Positions 1 to 12,200 of a stretch of DNA of 64,000 nucleotides are shown one piece after another. The notes beneath the pieces were generated by a model. It searched no databases. It was not told where the DNA came from and worked only from the letters and a program-made list of their open reading frames with translations. Within the stretch, counting starts at the first letter, position 1. Each line of letters starts with the position of its first letter. Where the stretch lies: positions 1,436,003 through 1,500,002 of the forward strand of contig JACAXG010000076.1 of NCBI GenBank assembly GCA_018881555.1. Direction: 5' to 3'. This DNA is from Amblyornis subalaris. Taxonomy: Eukaryota; Chordata; Aves; Passeriformes; Ptilonorhynchidae. A program made the position numbers and the translations under genes.

Positions 1-3000
1 GTGACCGAGCTGTCCCACTGGGGAGCTCTCGTTATTGGCACGAAACTGCTTTACCTCAATTTTTTCTGTTCCAAAGTGTTCAGGAATGCTTGTTTGAACA
101 TTTGCAGACATATTTTGAAGCCTCCTAATGGAAATCAGCTAATGCTCCTGTGAGCTAGAAATCCTGCATTTTTAGTTAACTTTTGTTTCCAAATGAAATT
201 ATGTGGGGTTTTTTTTCCTGTGACTGCTTCCAGGTGAGATTTAAGGAACTTTGTGCATTTTATATCCTGAGATATGATGTGAAACGGATACCTTCACATT
301 CACTTTGAGCTCTGCTGGAATTCAGAACTTATTTCCTTTCTCATTTGCACTTTTTATTGGTAAATTATTTCATTTTTTTAATACCTTGATAGTAATGGTG
401 TATAAATACTTGATCTTTCCCTTCAGGGGGACATTTCCCTTTAATGGGACACAAAGTCATCCCTCTTGCTGCTGCAATCATCTCCATTAAAGAAGCTGTG
501 AGGGGAGAGCAGAGAAGTGAGTGAGAGTGTCTGGAGCTGTTTTTAAGGCAGAGATTGAATGTTTAGGAGAACATGTCAGGGGAAAATCTGGATTTTCTTT
601 GCTAGTCGAAAATACTGTGCTGATAGTCAGATCTGAACCTTTTTATGTGCAGTTGAGAAATAAAATTGATATGCAGGGAGCTCTGTATAAGCTGGTGTTT
701 AAGGAGAAGCTGCAGTAATGGTGAATGCCTGGTGCCTNCTGCTGTGACACCCCAGCATTCCGATGGGGTCCGTTCTTTGAAAACAGGGAGCTCGGGATGA
801 AAGGGCCATCTTGATTGTGAACGTTTTGGCTTTAGTCGAGCATTTAGTCTATAAAAGTTGATTTCATGATTTTTTTCTGGCTTTATGTAGTTTTTCATTT
901 TGATTTCACTCCCAGCATCCAAATCTGCCAGCTGGTCACTGCTCGTGCCATTATCCACAACCCGGGAATGACAGACTTGTAAATTTCATGGAATTATGTA
1001 AGAAATGTCTGGATACAGTGAGCACGGGGCCTCAAACATGTATATGATTTGTCAACAATCAAGTATTATATTAGATTTTATGAGACTTCATTAAAGGAGC
1101 TGTTGTGGGTGCACTGTAGAACATCAGAAGAGACTCCTCCAATAAACACAGAACTTCAAGCTTTGGAATGTAATAAATTTTAAGAGACTTCCTTCCTTTC
1201 ATTATTTACTTTACTTCACTTTTATAACAGTAGAGAGTTGTGTTTTATTAGTTCAAATTTCTTGATTCAGTTTTCCACAGGTCTATTTAAAAGCTCCATT
1301 TTATCTCAGAGGATGTTTAGAGCAGAGCAGAGGAAGTGCTGCCAGCAAATTCAATTAACTGGCAGAGCTCACCAGTAGCGTACGTGGGGTATTTTTTTTC
1401 ACAACTGCTATATAAATACAGCTGGGATTAATATTTTTCACAACAAAGCTTTAGGTTGAGTTGTGTTGCGTGGTGTAATTAATGTTTGAGATGAGGGTTT
1501 ATGTGGGATTTAGCTCTCTCACATGGTTGCAGTTACCTGGCTGCTGCAGTTCCCCCTCCAGGTCTCTCCCTTCACACGGTTCCAGAGTTGGCTTTGACCA
1601 CTAGAGAGCAGCTGCTCTGCTGTGCAAGAATTGAATTTCTGTCAGTTCTTTCATGCATCATGTGTTTGGAACTGTAAGTGGATCAAGTTGTTCATCTCAG
1701 CAGGGAGACGCTAAAGCCAATCCATTATACTTTTTTTTTCCTTTCTTTTTTTTTCCTTTTTGCTTCCCTGGGAGGTTTTGGGAGTGTCTCCCCACTGGTC
1801 TTAGTCTAACTAGATGCATTTATGATCTGAGAAACTAAAAATGTCTTCAAGAGTTTCCTGATCATAAATGTCTGTTATGTCAAACTACTCTGCCAGTTTT
1901 GCTACTTGATGTGAGCAGAGAGCAATTCATGCATTGCTGAATAGACAAAATTTACTTTGCTAAATTAAATCTATCTATATTCATCAGTGAGCAAAAACAT
2001 CTTCTCTGTGGTGCATTCACCATCAGATAATTAATCCAGTGGAAAATTTCTAAAGCTGTTTCCCGCCTCTCCTTGAACAGCTTTTTAAATCAAGTGAATG
2101 AAGTCTTTGATTATTTTAGAGCCTCAGGTAGTGAGTTGTCCCTGAGTTTCATGATAGTGATGTTGCTACCTAAACTGTTGGTTCTTGGAAGTCTAGAATG
2201 AACTGTTCTTTAGTCCTTAATTCTTAGCATCCAAACAGACACAGGACACAGTGAAAGGTCTTTCCAGTTAGAATTTGTGTCATAGGAGCTGCATGGAATT
2301 GAGGCANCTCCAGCCGAGTCAGCTTGCCTTTGCCCCAGTTTACCTCAGCAGTACCTGCTGGCTGTCAGGCTTCCTGAACTGGTCAGGTCAGGTCCTCAAA
2401 AATCAAAGTCTGTACTACTGTGTTACTGATTAATTATTTGAAATGTGAAAAACTGTCCCTCCTTCACCTTCTGCTTCTGATGTATTGCTGAAAATCTGGC
2501 AGCATGAGGGCACCCTGGGAAGTAACTTTTCTTTTAAAATAATCAATATTAAGAAAAGGAGATTTATTAAGGATTGTGATTACAATAAGTGCATCTGCTG
2601 CTGACAAGTCTCCTACACCACCGTCTGTGTTGCAACAAATAGCAGAGAGGGGTAGTAATTTTTTTTTTGTGCAACCCTTATGGATTTTTCATGTATTTCC
2701 AAATAAGTGTCATCTTCTAGTCGTAGTTGTAGTCAGAGCTCCACGTTCCAAGGAATAAAGCATAAGCTTGCTCTGTCAATGTGTAGTTGTTCCTGAATGA
2801 AGCCCTGAGTGCGTGCGCCAAGGGGATTGCACCGAGCCACGGTGGGAGGCTGGGGGGCTGCAGTGGCCTGGGCGTGTCTGGGGCTCTCGATGCTTTAGCT
2901 CTGTAGCCGCTGCTGCCGTTCACTAGTGAGTTACCACAGGTAGGAAGCTGATGTTAATGGTTTTCACATAGGAAATGAGCTGCTTCCAGGACAGCCAGAA

Positions 3001-6000
3001 GTACCAAACTACAGCTCTGTAGCCAAACCATTTTCCTAAAGGTGAATCCATTTTTATTTCTTACGCTGTGTTTGCAGTAGAATGTTTCTTGCTTTATTCA
3101 TGCTGACAACTGAAAAGCCTTGGACCTAATTAAAAGAATTTCCACTAGCACCTTTACTGAACCATTTCATTCTGCTGCATTGCACAGATTGCATTCTGAA
3201 ACATGGTGAGAGTTGAAATCGGACCTTTAAACCTCAACTGCCAGAAGTATAAAAATCTTCTTTAAAAACACTCTCAGGGTAGACTGCATGTATATGTGTC
3301 TGTTTGGCTAGAAATAATCCTCGTTTTCAGTGGTCACAGTTTGGGGTTTTTTTAAAGTATTACTGCCTCTTTAGAAAGAAAAGAACCTTAATTCTGCTTG
3401 TATAGTCTACTTTGTATTATGTACTCGTTTATTCCAGAGAGTAAGCATGAGGGTGGTTTGGGGTTTGTTTGGTTTTTTTGCTACTCGTTAGTATATTTAA
3501 ATATGTTCTTAACATTTTTTTTTGTTAAAAAACTGTGACATGCCTATTGCAGTAATCCCACATATATATAAAATGTACATCCTACAGTGTTCAAGGAAGT
3601 AGCAAAATTTTTTACCTGTCAATATTCTGCTTCTGTCCCAATCAGGGGAGCTGAAGCACAGAAAGGCTGTGACCAGCCCTCTGAACTTCTGATTTGCTTA
3701 AAACAAAGCATAAAGCTTTTTCCTTCTATATAGATGGCAGGTTCTGTATCTTCACATGAATGTTTAAAGAAAACCCCTTATAACAATATTTGAGATGGAT
3801 TTGAAAGTTGCTCAGAGCTCTGGACATTTTATTAGACTTTTAAGAACTACCTTTAAATGGTTTACATAAGTTAATGTAGAAAATAAATGCGTATTTCATC
3901 CGTACAAGTTCCAGACCCCTTCAAATATGAAGTGTGCTGTCCGGGTTTGAAAATCTGGTGAAGCTTTTGTATTTAGAGAATTACAGAACTCCTTGAGGGA
4001 CATTATCTCAGTGAACAGGAGTGAGCTTATTTTACGGGCTTTAGACTAAATCTGGTATCATGTGTTATGTTAATATGGGTTTGTGGGCTCATTAATGCGT
4101 GGATCATTGGCATAAGCATTAAGATTTATAAACAGTGCTGAACACACTTTTGGTTATTTCTGTTATACTNAATAACTGTAATGAAATGCCTTTTACAGCA
4201 GAATCTGCAGAATATTTAAAAGGAAATGTCTTTGCAACTGTTTTGGTAAACACAAGTGCAAAGGTAACATCTAGTTCTAGAAGAAAGGCAAGTAGCGGCC
4301 AGCACGGATTCTATATTTAACACCCACAGAGCACAACAAGGAGTCCCTGTGCCCTCCCCAAATCCAAGACTGCCACAGGAGGAAGTTAGGGATGTGCTTA
4401 CAGGAGGGATGGGACTGAATCACTCAGGAACAGTTCAGGAAAGTCAGGCTGCCCTGGGCTACCAAGGCAGGCTAGTGGCAACACCCCAAGGCTGAGAAAA
4501 CTCGACTCATCTGGTAGGATTTTGGAGATGTGTATGAGGCCACAACAAGCTTCTGTTGAGGACTGAAGGATGGGAAGAGGGTCTTAAAATTTAATTTGAA
4601 CATGGAACCATCAGCTTATATGTTATGAGGTGTTATTCAAACTCAGAAAACAGTTAGTTATGGTCACTACAGCAGGATCTGCTCACTCTGTCAATAATAT
4701 TCCTACAGCTATTTCTTGCACAGTGTGAAGTACACAGAGCTACCCCCATGGGCATTTTCAGCGTGGCATTTGAAAAAGAAAGATTTGCTAGTTATTGGCT
4801 CTTTCTGTTAAATTGATCGGAGTCAGTCATGTTCTCCTGCAAATCGAGATAACTAGGGATTTCCTGCCGTTCTGCTTTCCTCCTGAAATTATGGCTCCTG
4901 CCTGTTTTTTGTGTCAAGTGTCTCACTGAACTCGGGCTTTGCACGTGGCATGGCCGCAGCCTCTAAAAGCACCACCTGAATTCCTTTCAAGAACCAGGCC
5001 CCGGATGGTTGGGTTCGTGTTGCTTGCTCTGTGTTGTGCGAGATCTCTGTCAGAACCTCGGCTCGGCCTGTTCTGTCTGCAGCACCAAAGGCTGTGCGGG
5101 GCCCTGAGGGAGCCGTGAGGGGCGGTCGGGGCAGGACACAGCGGCTCGCGGGCACGCACGAGCCCTCGGCAAATAACTCCAAAAATGTGTGAGAACAGGG
5201 AAAAAAACCCACGACAGAGCAAGGAAAAGTGTGAAGAGGAGGAAGGAGCGGCGGGAGGAGCTGTCGGGGCTGACATCAGAGGAGGGGAGGCGGGAACAGG
5301 GCGGGGAGTTGAGCCGGGAAAAAGCGACGGGGGAAGGTGTTCAAGTTTCTGGCTTTGTTTCTCACTGTCTGACTCTGTTTTAATAGGCAATAAATTAAAT
5401 TAATTTTCCAAGTTCGAGCCTGTGGCCCGTGGGTGACTATCTCCCTGTCTGAGCCCGGGAGCTTGTGCGTGTTTTCCCCGAGTGCTGCTGAGGGGCAGCG
5501 GGAGGGCGGCTGGGCCGGGGTCCGGGAGCCAGCTGAGAGAACCCCCCTAGACAGAAACACAGCTCTCATTTCCCTGAAGTCTCTGAAATGCAAGGGAATA
5601 TAGCCTTAAAAACCCTTGTATTTGTGGCAAACAAGTTTTTCAGACCTCCAGGATTTGTTCTTAGCCATGGTGGTGATGGATGGCCTGTTTATGCAGAGCA
5701 GTTTCTCATATTAATCTGATGTTTGAATTAATTTAGCTGCAATTCTTTCATGGATTCTAATCAAGAATGGCACAATTTCATGGACTACCTTTAAAAGAGT
5801 ACTCAACTGCATGTTAACAGTGGATTTTAAGTAGGAGGGAAGGTTCAATGAAGCTTTTAGTGTCCTATTGGTTTCTGAATAGAATCCAATCATATCTTAG
5901 AGAAGCAAAACAGCTTGAAAAGTAATGCTTTTAGAACTGAAAAATTCAACTCTGAATTCACAACGTTGCCTTTTGTCATAACTGCTGCTGTGGTTAGCAC

Positions 6001-6080
6001 ATTTTTCATTTAGCTGTGCCCCAATGTGTAATGCTTTATTTGTGATATGAGAGTGATCTAGACCTGCTGTGTGATTTCAG
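1..6080 (+). other. DENND1A: DENND1A intron, 3' part
   Basis: This is intronic sequence ending in a good acceptor (gtgatttcag) at 6080. No exon of the expected preceding DENN region was recognised. It is mostly AT-rich unique sequence with T-rich runs (about 1731-1760) and one GC- and CpG-rich stretch at about 5040-5560, listed separately. The short open frames here carry no family resemblance and are treated as chance. Confidence 0.8.
5040..5560. promoter_or_regulatory. GC/CpG-rich intronic block with G-quadruplex motif
   Basis: This is an island of GC-rich, moderately CpG-rich sequence in an AT-rich intron, interrupted by an AT-rich stretch near 5380-5410. At 5284-5306 the + strand has four G runs (GGGG, GGG, GGG, GGGG) with loops of 4, 4 and 1 nt, a canonical G-quadruplex pattern. 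It could be an intronic regulatory element, but no TSS or conserved gene is visible. Assignment as regulatory is inference. Confidence 0.3.
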
Positions 6081-6206
6081 GTTTCTGCACTGAAGAACAG
6101 ATTGAAGAAAGTCTCTACAACCACTGGAGATGGTGTTGCAAGAGCGTTTCTGAAAGCACAAGCAGCTTTCTTTGGGAGCTACAGAAACGCCCTGAAAATT
6201 GAACCT
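6081..6206 (+). CDS. DENND1A: DENND1A exon: start of dDENN region
   Basis: 126 nt, phase 0 at both ends, 42 residues, beginning VSALKNRLKKVS and ending NALKIEP. The acceptor is gatttcag and the donor is cct|gtaagt. It encodes the lead-in to the downstream DENN subdomain, including the conserved KKVSTTTGDGVARAFLKAQ helix and AAFFGSYRNAL. In the DENND1 family this part packs against the central DENN lobe that contacts RAB35. From memory it aligns with human residues near 290-331. It is the first exon in the window. No preceding exon was found within 6 kb. Confidence 0.96.
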
Positions 6207-9200
6207 GTAAGTAGGCAATTAGTAGGCATAAGATGTAAATCTGCAGCTGTGATGGAGGAAAAAACCTAACAATTTGAAGAGTAGCATATCCTGCTTTTTC
6301 CAAGGTCAGCGTGGTGGCTCTTTAGCTGACTAGTACTGAAAACAGTGTTCAAGTCTGCAAAATGAAAGAGGTGCAACAAGCATGGTGCATCACAGAGGGA
6401 GAAACCTTCTTATGGAAAGGTGTGGGTGTTGCTTGGTTTTGAAGGCAGTCAGGTTAGAGGAGATGTGATTAAAAAGTATAAATTAATGATCATAGGAGGC
6501 CAGTGCAGAGCTGACCATTTCCTCCCCTGCAAAACCTGTCTCTTCATTGTGTTATTATGTTAAAAGGTGGTGTATTTGGCATTCTCCTGGTCTTTGAAGA
6601 TTAATGAAGAGATCTGGCCTGCAGACATGTGATGAATCTAATTTTAACCATGATGTTAAATGGCCAAAAGTTGGACTATAGGTATAGTGTTTATTGAGGA
6701 TGTTTCAGTACAGCTGAAGTCTCTTCAGTACTGTAGTTTGTCTTGTTATTTTTAAAGCCAGGAGGAAATCATAGCTCAACCTGACTTTTAAACAGCCCAG
6801 TTATCACCATCAAATAAGTATAATTTCATTAACGGTTTCAAAAATTACTTTTGAAGTCAGCACAAGTCCTTCCACATCTTACTGGGGGAATCTGTGTGTT
6901 GTGTGTGTGGAGAAAATAAATTGTATTGACTTGTGTGTGTATGTCTGGCTATAAGAATTGGCCTTTTAAAGCATCTCGGGTGAAATAATGGGAGGTATTT
7001 AAAATGGGGTCCATACAGATAACAAAGATGGAACCAGCAAGGCACTCTGGCTGTGAGCCTCCTTTATCCCTGCTGGGGAGACACTGACTCCCCTCCATCC
7101 ATACAGGCTTCCTTGTTCTCCAGTGCTCCTCCCTGTAGTTGCCAGGCAACTCTGGGAATATTGGTGTATGCTTTGCCTGGATGTGTATGTGAGATTAACT
7201 AGTTAAGGATTTTATGAAGGAAAATAAAAATTTAAATTGCTGTTCTGGAAATACCATCTGGTATTTTGAAGGCTGAATGTTAAAGATGAACATTTGAAAT
7301 GAGTTGACAGTGGCACTACCCTAGAAAGTGCAACTTCGAGGGACAGCTAACCTGAGGAAGTAGCAGAAATGGTTTGGTTTGCTTATCATTCCATCAAGAA
7401 AACTTGTAAACATAGCTGTACAAATATGTCATAAAATTCACTTTAGTAATCAGGAGGTGGAAATTTTGAGGACTTTCTTTCCTGAGTCTTTTTGTAAATC
7501 AAAAATTTAGTAGATTCTGATTATACATTCCAGTATTAAGATTTAGATAAAGAAAATTTGCAAGTGTTTCATGTTCATGTATCACCTTCACGTGAAGACA
7601 GGGCATAAGCCAATACCAAATATGAGGTGGTTCTTTACATTTCATGTTCTGTAACTCAAGAAATTTGATTGTTCATTTTAAATCATCAATAATTAGAAAA
7701 TAAATTCAAAGAAGCAGCAGCTTTTCCTTGTTTCATAGTTTCTGCCCCATAAGGCAATTTAATTTCATAAACTATCTCTTTGGTATGAGCTGACTTTTCA
7801 GGATAAGTGGTGTGAATCTGTTCTTCATTATTCTGTGTAGGCCCAGAATGTGTCACAGAGCAGGCTTTGAATTCACATTATTACGNGTTAGCGTAGTAAG
7901 AGCTCTTGTTCTGTTCAGAGGCTTTTACTCTAGAGATACAAGGTTGTGTAATGTACATATGAACCAGAACACTGACAAGGAGTTTCTGTTGCCATTAACT
8001 TTCTGAGGCCTTTGGTAACTAGAAATTGCATGGAAAAACATATCCAGGTAATACAGTTGGCAAGTATAATGATAATATTTAATTGACAAAGTTACTGATT
8101 CAGTGCTGTTTCCTACTGTGTTTTCTGTAGCTGCACTAAGCCAGTTTTTAAATATAGAAGGGTATCTCTTAGATGTGATGTATTTACAGTTCCCACAAAA
8201 CTCTGTTGCTATTAAGTACAGTCAAACACATCAGCAGCAGGGTGTTTACTGGGCTGTATTGAGGCAGATTATCTTGATGGACATGGCTTAAATTTCTACC
8301 AGCATCACCAATGTGAGCATTTTGGTCACCTGAATGACTTTTTTCAAATTCTCAGGTTTTTTGCAGTTTACAGAGGGAATGTTTTTATCATCTTCTAAAT
8401 ATTTAATTCACACAAATAGGTCATCTTCAGCAGAACTAGCTGTGTAATAACGAGGTATGTGTAAAGGTGCTTTGTAGCGCTGAGCAGTTGGGTGATGTTG
8501 GGAAGTGAGGCTCAGCTTTTCGGCGTGGGAGCCGTGGCCGTGCACTTTCTTCTGCTGACACCTAGTGGTTCCACACATTCCAGTCGGCTTCTTTCACAGC
8601 GTTTGTGGAGAACAACCCCCACACCTGTGAGTCAAGGTAAAGTCCGGGTGGAGCTGACCCGGAGCAGCGGGGTGTGTGTGTGACCCAGCGGGACGTGGGG
8701 CTGTAGGTCGGTGCTGCTGCTGCAGCCTCAGCCTTGAGGGACTTCATCCCCCGTTTGGTGTGGGAGTTGCACTCCAGGCTCTGCTGCAATGTACAATCAT
8801 CACAAATGACAAGAGTTCTGCCTGTTCTCTGACACTGCAGTGATTCTCACACAGGATGGTACTTGTAGGAAACCATTGGATTACCTCCTGTTACTGTGTT
8901 GTAAATACTCCTCCAATACACCTTTCACGCTGAAATGGGATGGTGAATACTGATACCTACTTGAACACAGTGGAAAGTACTGATGAGAAGTGAATCTCTT
9001 CAATGAAGCATTAATTAATTTCTTTTATGTCTTCGTGGTTAATTATTCAATCTTATTCAGGTTTATTGGCCTGAGCAACCATTAGTTGTAAACTGAATAA
9101 TTTCTGTTTGATTGTTCTGAATTAATTTGGTTTAAGTTTAACCTAAANATTCCTTAGATTCATCCAGTTAAGAGTAAGCGAAAAATCTTAGGCAGAGTCA

Positions 9201-12200
9201 ATGCGATTTTCTATTTCCACACTTTTCATGTGCTTCCATTGCTGAAATTACTTTCTAATTTGCGAGTTGCTAATCTTAATATGAAACTATTTATTGAAAC
9301 TCATAGATACATACTCCAGTTTTCACACTTCAGCTCTAGCTGAACTACACTGAATTTGGGAGTGTATGTTTTTATGTACGCATTGCTGCCTAAGTTCTGT
9401 TGTCCTGTCAAAGCCTGATAGTTTATATTTGGATCTTAAATAGAGAGGACAGTGTACTACCAATTTTCATATTTGTAACTTTGATACGAATTTTCTCTTA
9501 ATATGATGCAACTTGAGCAATGGTGGGGAAAGAAACCATTATGAACAGGAGGAAATAAGTTTTTCTCTTTTTCAACNTAACACTCAGTTCAACTTAAGGA
9601 TATAATTAATGCATTAATTATTTTATATCAACGTCTTGAACAGAACACAATAAATTCCTTCAACAATTCCAGATCCATGAGATCAGTCAGAAAAGTAGAT
9701 GATATTTGGTGCAGAGTAAAAAAGCAAATGCCAGATGAGTCAAAAAGGAAATTTTGTTGGAATATGTGCGCAGTAACATAAAGCAAGTGCGTGCTACATA
9801 CTGGTGCATAATTCATTTTGCAAAGGCTTTGTAGCATTCAGTGCTTTATCTACTGTGAAGTATGATTGTTGCCATGGTGAATTATTTTTTTAAGTTATTC
9901 AGTGGAAGAGTAAATAGTTGTTTCCAACTCCCAGTAATTGCCACATCCCAATTCCTTCCTCTCCATGGCCATCTTCTGCCTAGCTCTTTTTCCTTGCATG
10001 TATATTTTAGAGGCATACACTGTATGTGGAGTAGATGCTTCCCTGTCACCAGAGCTGTCTCAATAGTTCAGAGCTTTAGGAGTCTTTGTCCATCTGTAGA
10101 AAATATGAAGAAGGATGATCCCTAATGCTTATATAACTTGTGCACAGACCTGTTAAAACGAACCCCACACAGTGAGCTGAAGCTTGTTAAATAGAACTTT
10201 TTGTTTTACTTGCTGTTTTGTTGTTTTCCTTTTAAAGTCAGTGCTGGTGCATAGCAACAGGAATTTTCTCCCACCCGTCTTTACTCTTTTNCTGTTCAAG
10301 TGGTTGAGCTCTCAAACCCATGCCAGTAGAGGCAGTCTAGGAGTGCCTAAATGACAGTAATTTCTAAATGTCATCTTGGTGACTTTATTAACAGGTAGGA
10401 GTAGACAATGAGAATGGTACTGACAGTGACGGTGTGTAAAATCTGATTTTTTTTGTGATAAAAGTGGAGATAAGTTGAATTTCTGTATATTCTGGAACTG
10501 AAACTTAAGACTTTTTTCTTCCTACTCTGAAGATTGTGTGTTTTGTGGCGTTTTAAAGACCCAAGTTTTAGGCAACCTTCCTTAGAAGCCACCTGAAACT
10601 ATTGCTGTATTTTACCATTCATGGAAAGTGCTCTAGAAGCTGTACTAACCCGAATTCACAGTCACTGACTGGAAAAGATTTAGTGAGGAAACACAGTTTT
10701 GTTTGTTTTCTGTGTGATGTTTGTTTTCATTTCAATTCTGTTGCTGTTTCCTCTCTGAGCCTTACTGTTGCTATAGACAAATTTCTGCTTTTGCTGTTTT
10801 AAACCTTAAAAATGGCTCTTTTTCTAACAAGCAGTTACTATTCTTCAAAATGGCATTTATTATTCTACATCTAAGTCTGTTGAGATATACATATGTTAAT
10901 GAACCTGAAAAGACATTTTCTTTAATCTCTTCTAGCAGTCTGGTATGTAGTAAATAGAATTGTTTTGTAATTTCCAAACTGCTATAAGATCCTATGTTAT
11001 CTAATTCTGTATGCCACACTAAGGGGAGGGCGAACCCGGGATTCTAAAGGGAAGTAAAAAGTAATAAGAATAAAAAGTAATATTTGAGAAAGTTAACTTG
11101 ACCCTCTGCTGATTGTGGTGTTTCTGCCTTGAAAGGTGCAGTCAGATTTCCCTGTCCATCATACATGTTAAAGTAAAAATACAACAAAACCCAAATCAAA
11201 ACGAAAAAAGCAAACACCCCCCTGCCCACCAATCCCTCATGGGAATGGTTTTGTACTTAGGTCTGGGAACATAGCCTGAAGTGAGGGAGGGGGTGCTCTG
11301 CATCTCATTGTACAGTAGTAGCTGAAAGGTGATGTTCCTTTGAGTGTGGTTTCAGAATGCTGATGTGCACAGGTCTGCTTTGAGATTATTAATGTTTACC
11401 TGGTTCATGCTGATGTTTAGGTTTTTGTGGTCTCTCAGTTTGTGGAACCTTTGAGCAAGCTGAGGTTTTGTTGTCTGAGTAACTTTGCAGCCGCTGTAGA
11501 AGTTGTGTGTTCAGCCATCAGCCTGGATCAGGTCACTCTGCGTCTTCTGTGGTGGTGCTGCAGAAATCAAAGGAGCTTTGTTCCAAAGCCTCTAAATCTT
11601 CCTATTAGACAGCAGGCTGTGCAGTGAGCAGCAGTTTGTGGTACATCAGCTTTAGTGTTCGAGGATTTGGATATTCAGTTATTTGTCTGTGCCTATCACA
11701 CCTGATTCTGGGGTTTGTGCTGTTTTATGCACTTGTTTTTGTTTCTTCTCAATTTGTTCCAAGCCTTTGGTTGTTTGTTTTAGGCTGACTCTTGCCTGTG
11801 TTTTCATTGCGTTGTCTCCTGATACTTCAGTTCTAATTGCGAGTGCACAGCCTCGTGCAAATGCCTCCATGCAGGAGAACTTGGAGAGATTTCCTGAACT
11901 AATAAAGCGCAGGGGACTCGGAGGGGAACAACGAGGCACATAAACAAACACCAAGCAGAAAATAACATCACTCTTGAATTCAGCTTCTGTGTAAGGCACT
12001 CAGTGACTGTGTTTTTTCAAATGAGCTGTTGTATCTGGTATTAGGGGAAAAAAACCCCCAACACACGCAAACCCATGAAAAAACCCACCCAAAAGACCTT
12101 TGAGGCAGGTAGGGAAGGGGTGAAATGAACATTCTCAGTAGCATAAGCAGCTGTACAACTGAACAGAAAGTATCACTTTGCTTGACAGAAGGTGGTAGAA

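Noticed and set aside
4923..5390. 155-codon minus-strand open frame with Pro/Ser-rich translation.
   Set aside because: It lies in the GC-rich block, where stop codons are scarce on both strands; the composition explains it.
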